Below are positions 1 to 6,292 of a DNA stretch of 43,360 nt, piece after piece. This stretch comes from an uncultured Albidovulum sp. (GTDB lineage: Bacteria; Pseudomonadota; Alphaproteobacteria; Rhodobacterales; Rhodobacteraceae). The stretch is taken from the NCBI GenBank assembly GCA_913064775.1, contig CAJYAD010000032.1, positions 1 to 43,360 of the forward strand, written 5' to 3'. Positions within the stretch are counted from its first letter, which is position 1; every line of letters starts with the position of its first letter. The translations under genes were made by a program, and so were the position numbers. Under the pieces are notes generated by a model. That model made no database searches. It had not been told where the DNA came from and was given only the letters and a program-made list of their open reading frames with translations.

Positions 1-355
1 CGCCCAAGCCCCGGATACCCGCGACCTTGGCCTCGGGCACCAGCGACGACAGACACACCACCGCGCGAAGGCCGCGCCGCGCCGCCGCATAGGCGACCGA
101 CCGGCCATGGTTGCCGGTCGAGCAGCACACGACCCCCGCCGCGCCCTCGGGCACCGAGGCCACCGCATTGGCCGCGCCGCGCAGCTTGAAGGCGCCGGTG
201 GGCTGGGCGATTTCCAGCTTCAGCAGGAAATCGGCGCCCACCTGCCCCGTCAGATAGGGCGACGGCACCAGCGGCGTGCGCGCGGCGATGCCCGAAATCG
301 CCTGCCGTGCGGCAAGAACATCGGCAAGGCTTGGGCCTTCGGTCTGGGATGTCAT
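1..355 (-). CDS. PLP-dependent threonine-dehydratase-like enzyme, possibly EutB (3' end cut by window)
   Basis: Only the first 118 codons lie in the window; the gene runs off the left edge. The reading begins MTSQTEGPSLADVLAARQ and contains PTGAFKLRGAANAV, where K58 matches the lysine that holds pyridoxal phosphate in serine/threonine dehydratases (fold type II). It is followed by CCSTGNHGRSVAYAA, the phosphate-binding segment. These family features support a cytoplasmic beta-elimination or deamination enzyme. The CCSTGNHGR and VCLSSLVPEAKV wording resembles EutB, the hydroxyectoine-utilization dehydratase, more than biosynthetic IlvA, but that is from memory and the C-terminal half is missing. 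The start ATG (353-355) has a GGAGG ribosome site 7 bases upstream. It lies 130 bp downstream of the histidine kinase on the same strand, behind three 14-bp direct repeats. Confidence 0.8.
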   Translation of the reverse strand, partial: MTSQTEGPSLADVLAARQAISGIAARTPLVPSPYLTGQVGADFLLKLEIAQPTGAFKLRGAANAVASVPEGAAGVVCCSTGNHGRSVAYAAARRGLRAVVCLSSLVPEAKVAGIRGLG

Positions 356-378
356 CTTTCGGCCTCCGTCCGCAGATG

Positions 379-416
379 CAGTCACCGGGAAGCAGTCACC
401 GGAGTTCAGTCACTGG
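379..416. repeat. Three tandem 14-bp direct repeats upstream of the dehydratase-like gene
   Basis: The core CAGTCACCGG occurs at 379-388 and 393-402, and again with one change (CAGTCACTGG) at 407-416, exactly 14 bp apart each time. The array sits 24-61 bp upstream of the minus-strand start at 355, so it is placed like a regulator-binding array or a short slippage duplication. No regulator can be assigned from the window. Confidence 0.7.
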
Positions 417-485
417 GCTGCATCGAACAGCCGCCAGCATGGTCGGATCGGGCGCCAGTGCCAAGGGGCGGTTATCCCGGGGCGC

Positions 486-1886
486 TCAGGGCGCCGCCAG
501 GGGCCCGGACGCGACAAGGGGCAGTTGCACTTCGGCGGCGAAGCCGTCGGCGCGGCCCGGCGCGGGCGAGGCAAGGTGCAATTCCCCGCCGCTTTGGCTG
601 ACGATGGTCTGCACGATCGCCAGCCCCAGCCCCGCGCCGCTGGCCCTTGTCTTGCCACGCGCGAAACGCTGGGTCAGCGTGCCCAGCACCCCCGCTGGCA
701 GCGCCGGGCCACCGTTGACGACGCGCAGCAGGCCGCCGGCGTCCAGTTGCACAAGGACCGGCTCGGCCTTCGGTCCATGGGCCAGGGCGTTGTCCAGCAG
801 GTTGCGCAGCACGATGGCGAAGGCGTCGGGATCCATCGCCGCCCAAAGCGCGCCCAGCCCGCCGGTTTCCAGCCGCACCCGGTCGGCGGCGTTCCAATGG
901 GCCACCGTATCCATCACCACCACGTCGAAGATCGGCTTCAGATCGGCAGGCGCGTCGCCAAGCCCGATCCCGGCGTCGACCCGCGCCAGTTGCATCAGCT
1001 TGTCCGACAGATGCGCAAGCCGCTTCAGCGTGGCCTCAAGCTCTCGCCCGCGTGTCCGGGTCGCGGTCTCGCGGGTTTCGGCCAGCAGGCGCTGGGTCTG
1101 GGCCAGTGCACCGGCGATCGGGGTGCGCAGCTCATGCGCGCTGTTGGCGGAAAGCGCGCGCTCGGCGTCCAGCGCGCGGGCCAGACGCTCGATCAGCCGG
1201 GCGACGGCATCGGCGATCGGGCGCAGCTCTCGCGGTTGGCCGCTTTGATCGAGGGGCGCCAGATTGCGGCCGTCGCGGGCGGCGATATCGGCGCGCAGCC
1301 TCTCGATCGGGCGCAGCGCGCCGCGCACCCCCAGCCAGATCGCCAGGATGTTCAGGGGCACCAGCAACAGCAAGGGCCACAGCATCGCCTCGACGCTGTC
1401 ATAGAGCGCCTCGGTCCGGTCGCGCATCGATTCGACGATGGTGATGGTCAGCTTGTTGACCGGATCGCTGTGCGAATAGATCCGGTAGCCATGGGCGGTG
1501 GAAAAGCCCGGCGTCCGGTCAGTGGAAAACGGGATCTGCGGCGCGCCGCGTTCGCGCAGCAGCACCTTGCCGCTGGCATTGCTGAGGATATAGCTGATGT
1601 GCACCGCGCCGCTGTCCATCATCCGGGCGATGTCGCGGGCATCGTCGGCCTCGTGCGAGACCGCATCATCGGCGGCCAGCGGCAGGATGCGCAGCGCGGT
1701 CTGGCGCAGCGCCGAGTCGAAGGCCGCGCTGACCTGCTGGTAAGAGGCATAGCTGGCATAGCCCGCCCCCAGGCACCACATCACCACCGTCGCCAGCGTC
1801 AGGCTAAGCACCAGCCGCCGGGTGATCGAGGCCCCGCCCCAAAGCCTGCGCCTGCGCCAGGGGCGCCCGGGCAGGAGGCGGCTCAA
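486..1886 (-). CDS. Two-component sensor histidine kinase
   Basis: This is a 466-residue membrane sensor kinase. Transmembrane segments lie at about residues 24-47 and 168-188 and flank a periplasmic sensor region of about 120 residues. A HAMP-like linker follows (LRPIERLRADI, about 191-245), then the HisKA box SAHELRTP with phospho-acceptor H251. The ATPase domain has an N box (LRNLLDNALAHG, about 360-371) and a G2 box (GAGLGLAIV, 417-425). The G1 box reads VVNGGPALP, so the usual Asp is Asn391 and the second Gly is Ala395. It overlaps the response regulator by 4 bp (ATGA), so the two are co-translated partners. The signal is unknown. The divergent flavin electron-transfer genes are the obvious candidate targets, by position only. 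Confidence 0.93.
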   Translation of the reverse strand: MSRLLPGRPWRRRRLWGGASITRRLVLSLTLATVVMWCLGAGYASYASYQQVSAAFDSALRQTALRILPLAADDAVSHEADDARDIARMMDSGAVHISYILSNASGKVLLRERGAPQIPFSTDRTPGFSTAHGYRIYSHSDPVNKLTITIVESMRDRTEALYDSVEAMLWPLLLLVPLNILAIWLGVRGALRPIERLRADIAARDGRNLAPLDQSGQPRELRPIADAVARLIERLARALDAERALSANSAHELRTPIAGALAQTQRLLAETRETATRTRGRELEATLKRLAHLSDKLMQLARVDAGIGLGDAPADLKPIFDVVVMDTVAHWNAADRVRLETGGLGALWAAMDPDAFAIVLRNLLDNALAHGPKAEPVLVQLDAGGLLRVVNGGPALPAGVLGTLTQRFARGKTRASGAGLGLAIVQTIVSQSGGELHLASPAPGRADGFAAEVQLPLVASGPLAAP

Positions 1887-2539
1887 GGCTCAACCCGGTA
1901 GCCGGCGCCGCGCACGGTGGCGATGGCGCTGCGGCCCAGCTTCTTGCGCAGCCGGCTGACATAAACCTCAACCGCGTTGCTTTCGATCTCGGCCCCGAAG
2001 GCGTAGAGCGAATCCTCGATCTCGGGCTTGCCGACGATGGCGCCGGGGTGGCGCATCAGACGCTCAAGCACCGCCCATTCGCGCGCCGTCAGGTCGATCC
2101 GCTCCTCGCCCTTGCGCAGGATCCGCCGCGCGATGTCGACCTCGGCCTCGCCGATCTTCGCCAGCGGATTGGGATTGCCGCTGTAGCGCCGCAGAACCGA
2201 GGCGATCCGCGCCGTCAGCTCGTCCAGATCGAAGGGTTTGACGAGGTAATCGTCGGCGCCGCTGTTCAGCCCCTCGATCCGGCGGGCGATCTGGTCGACG
2301 GCGGTGACGATGATCACCGGCAGCCCCGCCCCGCCACGGCGCTGGCGGCGCAGCAGGTCCAGCCCGTTGCCATCGGGCAGGCCCAGATCGAGGATCAGCA
2401 TCTCATAGCCGACCATGCCCAGCGCGGCCTCGGCCTCTTCCAGCGTCGGCGCCAGATCCACCCCGTGACCGAGGCTGGCGATATGCTCGCGCACCGCCTG
2501 CCCCAGGGCGGGATCGTCCTCGACCAACAGAACGCGCAT
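1883..2539 (-). CDS. OmpR/PhoB-family response regulator
   Basis: This 218-residue DNA-binding response regulator has an N-terminal receiver domain with acidic pair E7/D8/D9, phospho-acceptor D51 (LILDLGLPDG), switch threonine T79 and K101 (YLVKPF). The C-terminal winged-helix output domain (about 125-217) carries the family wording LTAREWAVLERLMRHPG and the recognition region SNAVEVYVSRLRKKL. Phosphorylation by the overlapping kinase gene downstream would control promoter binding. The start ATG has a good AGGAG site (CAGGAGAAGCCG). The gene is first in its operon and is divergent from the FMN-binding protein gene, with a 153-bp shared upstream region. That arrangement suggests regulation of the flavin module, autoregulation, or both. 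Confidence 0.95.
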   Translation of the reverse strand: MRVLLVEDDPALGQAVREHIASLGHGVDLAPTLEEAEAALGMVGYEMLILDLGLPDGNGLDLLRRQRRGGAGLPVIIVTAVDQIARRIEGLNSGADDYLVKPFDLDELTARIASVLRRYSGNPNPLAKIGEAEVDIARRILRKGEERIDLTAREWAVLERLMRHPGAIVGKPEIEDSLYAFGAEIESNAVEVYVSRLRKKLGRSAIATVRGAGYRVEP

Positions 2540-2692
2540 CGGCTTCTCCTGCTTGCCGGCCGGCGGTGGCCTTGGCGGGATTCCGCCCAGGTAACGCCGG
2601 TCTGAACGCCCGGAGGCGCCGGTTTCAGCTTCACGTCAGCCCCCGGCATTACCCCGGGCGCACAGAAATCAGAAAAAATATATGGGCCTCTC
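2540..2692. promoter_or_regulatory. Divergent intergenic control region between the response regulator and the flavin module
   Basis: This 153-bp region must carry promoters for both directions. TCAGC occurs at 2625-2629 and again at 2636-2640, 11 bp (one helical turn) apart. That is the layout OmpR-family regulators often bind as direct repeats, but the units are only 5 bp. An A/T-rich TATATG (2679-2684) is the best -10-like element for the plus strand, yet it lies only 8 bp before the ATG at 2693. There is no convincing Shine-Dalgarno sequence before that ATG. Confidence 0.35.
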
Positions 2693-3073
2693 ATGAACAG
2701 ATGGAAAGCGAATTGCCGGATCCTTGTTTCCGCCCTGGCGCTGGGCACCGGGCTGGGCTTGGGTCTGGGGCTGGGCCCCGCGCCGGCGCGGGGCTTGCGC
2801 GACGGCAGCTATACCGGGCGCAGCTACAGCGCCTATTACGGCCAGGTTCAGGTCCGCGCGGTGATCCGCCGCGGGCGGCTGGCGCGGGTCGAGGTGCTGC
2901 GCGCCCCCCATGACCGATCCACCAGCCGCTATATCGCGCACCGCGCCCTGCCCCGGCTGGAACGCGAGGTGATCGCGGCGCAAAGCACCCGCGTGCGCCA
3001 TGTGTCGGGCGCCTCGCTCGACAGCCGCGCCTATCTGAAATCGCTGCAAAGCGCGCTTGACCGGGCCATCTGA
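2693..3073 (+). CDS. Small exported FMN-binding-domain protein (NqrC/RnfG-type)
   Basis: The product has 126 residues. A Sec-type signal peptide covers about residues 1-34: basic MNRWK, a hydrophobic Ala/Leu/Gly stretch, then a PAPARG-like cleavage area. The rest is a single FMN_bind domain: DGSYTG, then YYGQVQVRAVIRRGRLARVEVL, and the C-terminal site SGASLDSRAYLKSLQSAL. In this family ApbE links FMN through a phosphodiester to the last Ser/Thr of a Dxx(S/T)GA(T/S) motif, which here would be Ser108. The usual Asp is Arg102. The protein would act in the periplasm as a one-flavin electron carrier. Its gene is followed 4 bp later by apbE and then the membrane reductase, so the carrier, its modifying enzyme and its electron donor are encoded together. 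Confidence 0.85.
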   Translation: MNRWKANCRILVSALALGTGLGLGLGLGPAPARGLRDGSYTGRSYSAYYGQVQVRAVIRRGRLARVEVLRAPHDRSTSRYIAHRALPRLEREVIAAQSTRVRHVSGASLDSRAYLKSLQSALDRAI

Positions 3074-3077
3074 GCAC

Positions 3078-3824
3078 ATGCCCCGCCACACCCGCCAGAT
3101 CATGGGCATGCCCGTGATCGTCGAGATCCACGACGCCGCCGACCTCGCCCCCTTCGACGCGGTCTTCGCGCATTTCCACGCGGTCGACGACCGCTTCAGC
3201 CCCTACCGGCGCGACAGCGAACTCTGCCGCTTCGACCGTGGCGAGATCCCCGCCCTAGCGCTGAGCCCCGAGATGCGCGACGTGCTGGAACTGGCCGAGC
3301 TGACCGAGGACCAGACCCAGGGCTATTTCCGCATCCGCCGGCCCGATGGCACGCTCGACCCCTCGGGCGTGGTCAAGGGCTGGGCGGTGAAACGCGCGGC
3401 CGATCTGCTGCGCGGGCTGGGGCACCGGCATTTCTGCGTCGAGATCGCCGGCGACATTGAGCTGTCGGGTCTGGATGCCGAGGGCGGGCCCTGGCGCGTC
3501 GGCCTGTCGAACCCCTTCGCCCCGGACGAGATCATCAAGGTCCTGGGGCTAAGCGATTGCGGCATCGCCACCTCGGGCACCGCGGCGCGCGGCCAGCATA
3601 TCTACAACCCCCACGACCCGGGCCATAAGATCACCCGCATCGTCAGCCTGACCGTGGTCGGCCCCGACGTGCTAGAGGCCGACCGCTTCGTCACCGCCGC
3701 CTTCGCCATGGAAGAGGACGGCATCGCCTTCATCGAGGACACCCCCGGGCTGGAAGGCTACATGGTCGGCGCCGACCGTGTCGCCACCATGACCTCGGGG
3801 TTCAGGGATCTGGTGCTGTCATGA
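3078..3824 (+). CDS. apbE: ApbE-family FAD:protein FMN transferase
   Basis: The product has 248 residues. Family blocks in order are MGMPVIVEI near the N-terminus, DDRFSPYRRDSELCRF, the substrate-binding segment DPSGVVKGWAVKRA, EIAGDIELSG, GIATSGT, HIYNPHDPGH, and EADRFVTAAFAM near the C-terminus. The enzyme uses FAD and Mg2+ to attach FMN to Ser/Thr of FMN_bind domains; the gene just upstream encodes such a domain. I chose the ATG at 3078 rather than the TTG at 3057, because the ATG is a standard start codon and gives the usual ApbE N-terminus. Neither start gives a signal peptide or lipobox, unlike most Gram-negative ApbE proteins. The gene overlaps the next one by 4 bp. Confidence 0.92.
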   Translation: MPRHTRQIMGMPVIVEIHDAADLAPFDAVFAHFHAVDDRFSPYRRDSELCRFDRGEIPALALSPEMRDVLELAELTEDQTQGYFRIRRPDGTLDPSGVVKGWAVKRAADLLRGLGHRHFCVEIAGDIELSGLDAEGGPWRVGLSNPFAPDEIIKVLGLSDCGIATSGTAARGQHIYNPHDPGHKITRIVSLTVVGPDVLEADRFVTAAFAMEEDGIAFIEDTPGLEGYMVGADRVATMTSGFRDLVLS

Positions 3825-5338
3825 CCGGGCTGATCGACGTGGCGCTGAACCGGATCACGATGTACCGCTTGGTGCTGACCTACCTCGCGGCGCTGGTGGC
3901 GGTGGCGCTGATCGGCGGCTTCGTCGGCCTCAGCCCGGCGGACCCGGCGCAGCTGGCGCTGTCGGCGGTGATCGTCACCGCCACCTGCTGGGTGGTGAAC
4001 CGCGCCTTTGCATGGGCCTTTCAGGTGCCCGCAAATACCGAATCCGTCTATATCACCGCGCTGATTCTGGTGCTGCTGATGCCGCCGGTGGCGGCGCAGG
4101 ACCATCAGGGCGTGCTGGGGCTGATCGTGGCCTCGTCCGCGGCGATCGCATCGAAATTCCTGGCTACGGTGCGGCGCCGGCACATCTTCAACCCGGTCGC
4201 GGTCGGCGCCGTCGCCGCCGCCTTCATCGTCGGCCAGCCCGCCACATGGTGGGTCGACGGCAGCCCGCTGATGCTGGCCGTCGTGCTGGTCGGCGGGCTG
4301 CTGGTGGTGCGCAAGGTGCAGCGCTTCGACATGGTCGGCGCCTATCTGCTGGCCAACCTCGGCCTTGCGCTGGCGACCTCTCCGCCGGCGATGCTTGGCC
4401 AGACGCTGCAATTCTCACTGCTCTACTCGCCGCTGTTCTTCGCCGGCTTCGCCATGCTGACCGAGCCGCTGACCGCCCCGCAGCCCCGCACCCCGCGCAT
4501 CCTTTACGGCATTCTCATAGGGGTGCTGTCGTCGCCCAACACCCATTTCGGCAGCTTCTACCCGACGCCCGAGATGGCCTTCCTCGCCGGCAACCTCTTT
4601 GCCTTCCTGGTCAGCCCCAAGGGCCGCTTCCTGCTGCGGCTGAAGCGGATCGAGCGCACTGCCGAGGCCTGCTACGACTATGTCTTCACCCCGGACCGGC
4701 CGCTGGCCTTCCGGCCCGGGCAATATCTGGAATGGACGCTGGACGTCCCCACTCCCGACAATCGCGGCAACCGGCGCACCTTCACCATCGCCTCGGCCCC
4801 GACCGACCCCGAGGTGCGGCTGGGGGTGAAATTCTACCCCGCCCCCAGCGCCTTCAAACAGGCGCTGGCGCGGATGCGGCCGGGTGACCTGATCCACGGC
4901 GCGCGCATCGCCGGCGGCTTCACCCTGCCGCCGCGCCCGAGCGAAAAGCTGGCCTTCATCGCCGGCGGCATCGGCATCACCCCGTTTCGCAGCATGATCC
5001 AGCACATGATGGACAGCGGCGACCACCACCCCGCCGTGCTGCTATACGGCGTGACCCGGGCCGCCGACATCTCTTATTCCGAGCTGTTCGAAGCCGCCCG
5101 CACCCGCATCGGCCTGCGCACCGTCTACGCGCTGGCGGAACCGGACCCCGAGGTCGACCCCGATCATATCGGCCGGATCGATGCCGCGCTGATCGCCCGC
5201 GAAGTGCCGGATTTCCGCGAACGGATCTTCTATGTCTCAGGGCCGCACGGCATGGTGCGGCAGTTCCAGAAGACCCTGGCCGAGCTGGGCGTCGCCCGGG
5301 CCCGCATCCGCGTCGATTACTTCCCCGGCTTCGCCTGA
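3821..5338 (+). CDS. RnfD/NqrB-like membrane domain fused to a ferredoxin-reductase-type FAD/NAD(P)H domain
   Basis: The product has 505 residues. The N-terminal half (about 1-275) is a polytopic membrane domain with RnfD/NqrB features: ESVYITALILVLLMPP, RRRHIFNPVAVGAVAAAF and the FAMLTEPLTAPQPRTPRILYG region. No (S/T)GAT flavinylation site is visible in it. The C-terminal half (about 280-505) is a cytoplasmic ferredoxin-NADP reductase fold. It has a FAD motif RRTFTIASAPTD, a nicotinamide-binding GGIGITPFRSM, and a terminal YVSGPHGMVRQF...VDYFPGF. No 2Fe-2S domain follows. I infer that it moves electrons from cytosolic NAD(P)H across the membrane to the periplasmic FMN protein encoded first in the operon. 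The 3' end overlaps the convergent LysR gene by 22 bp. Confidence 0.88.
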   Translation: MTGLIDVALNRITMYRLVLTYLAALVAVALIGGFVGLSPADPAQLALSAVIVTATCWVVNRAFAWAFQVPANTESVYITALILVLLMPPVAAQDHQGVLGLIVASSAAIASKFLATVRRRHIFNPVAVGAVAAAFIVGQPATWWVDGSPLMLAVVLVGGLLVVRKVQRFDMVGAYLLANLGLALATSPPAMLGQTLQFSLLYSPLFFAGFAMLTEPLTAPQPRTPRILYGILIGVLSSPNTHFGSFYPTPEMAFLAGNLFAFLVSPKGRFLLRLKRIERTAEACYDYVFTPDRPLAFRPGQYLEWTLDVPTPDNRGNRRTFTIASAPTDPEVRLGVKFYPAPSAFKQALARMRPGDLIHGARIAGGFTLPPRPSEKLAFIAGGIGITPFRSMIQHMMDSGDHHPAVLLYGVTRAADISYSELFEAARTRIGLRTVYALAEPDPEVDPDHIGRIDAALIAREVPDFRERIFYVSGPHGMVRQFQKTLAELGVARARIRVDYFPGFA

Positions 5339-6189
5339 GCCCGCGCCTCGAGGTTGCGGCGCACGATCGCCAGCAGCCTGCGGTGCAGTTGCGCCGTGCG
5401 GTTCTTCAGGTGCAGCGCGCCATAGACCGGCTGGTCGATCGGCTTCACATCCGCGACCAGCTGCGCGCGCCCGTCACGCACCAGCGCCCAGGCGCTTTCC
5501 TCCAGCACGAAGGCCGACCCGCCCAGCGCCGCCAGAAGGCCGACCACCGCCGCGTTCTGGCCGCTGGCCACCGGGGTTTCGGTCAGCTCCGGCAGCGCCT
5601 CGCGCGCCAGCATGTCGAAGGCGGGGGAATATTCGGCGCGGATATGGGTTTGCCCCGCCAAATCGGCGCGGCGCGCGGCGGTGGTCGACACCAGCCGGTA
5701 GCGCAGCGCGCCCAGGCTTTCGAAATGCAGATCGGGCAGCGCCTTGGGCGTGAAGATCACCCCCAGATCGGCCGCCCCGGTGGCCAGATCGGCACAGACC
5801 TGGGTGGAGAAATCCATCTCGATATAGAAGGCGGCCTGGGGCAGCGCCTGGCGGAAATCGCTGACCCAATCGCCGATATGGGTCGCCGCCAGATCGGGTT
5901 GCATCGAGATGCGCAGGGTCATCGCCGCCTCGCCCGCCGGGTCCATCGCCCGCAAGGTCTGGGTCCAACTGCGCCGCAGCGCCCGCGCGTGGGGTTCGAA
6001 TTTCAGCCCGTCGGTCGTCAGCTCGGTCCCGGCGCGCGAACGCAGGAACAGCCGCTTGCCCAGCGCCCCCTCCAGCGCCTGCACCCGCGCCGAGACGGTG
6101 GATTGCGTCAGCCCCAACCGTTCCGCCGTGCGCCGGAAGCTGCGGCTTTCCGCAAGGTCCAGAAAGGTATCGATCCACTCGGTCTGCAC
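5317..6189 (-). CDS. LysR-family transcriptional regulator
   Basis: The product has 290 residues. An N-terminal winged helix-turn-helix (residues about 3-60) carries SFRRTAERLGLTQSTVSARVQALE, followed by a periplasmic-binding-protein-like effector domain (about 90-285). It is divergent from the DMGDH-like gene at 6293, with 103 bp between the start codons and a textbook LysR-type inverted repeat there. It therefore most likely controls that operon and itself. Its 3' end overlaps the membrane reductase gene by 22 bp in convergent orientation. The effector is unknown; a methylated amine or a related metabolite fits the neighbours. Confidence 0.93.
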   Translation of the reverse strand: MQTEWIDTFLDLAESRSFRRTAERLGLTQSTVSARVQALEGALGKRLFLRSRAGTELTTDGLKFEPHARALRRSWTQTLRAMDPAGEAAMTLRISMQPDLAATHIGDWVSDFRQALPQAAFYIEMDFSTQVCADLATGAADLGVIFTPKALPDLHFESLGALRYRLVSTTAARRADLAGQTHIRAEYSPAFDMLAREALPELTETPVASGQNAAVVGLLAALGGSAFVLEESAWALVRDGRAQLVADVKPIDQPVYGALHLKNRTAQLHRRLLAIVRRNLEARAQAKPGK

Positions 6190-6201
6190 CCGGGCGCCCC
6201 C

Positions 6202-6220
6202 TGATCGGATTTTTCGATCA
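6202..6220. promoter_or_regulatory. LysR-type operator candidate
   Basis: TGATCG (6202-6207) and CGATCA (6215-6220) form a perfect 6-bp inverted repeat separated by the T-rich spacer GATTTTT. The site contains the LysR-family T-N11-A core inside ATC-N9-GAT. It lies 12 bp upstream of the LysR start and about 70 bp upstream of the divergent flavoprotein gene, a typical recognition-site position. Confidence 0.7.
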
Positions 6221-6292
6221 ATAACCCTTGGTCACCTGAATTGAAAGCGCGCAGCCGGCGCGGCAAGCTGCGCCAAAGGACAGGAGGGGCGG

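Noticed and set aside
379-416. CRISPR array
   Set aside because: Units are 10 bp with 4-bp gaps, far too short, and no cas genes are present.
276-1901. 541-residue open frame on the plus strand
   Set aside because: It is the antisense of the histidine kinase. Its composition (Arg, Gln, His and Gly-rich) is what GC-rich antisense frames give, and it shows no family motif.
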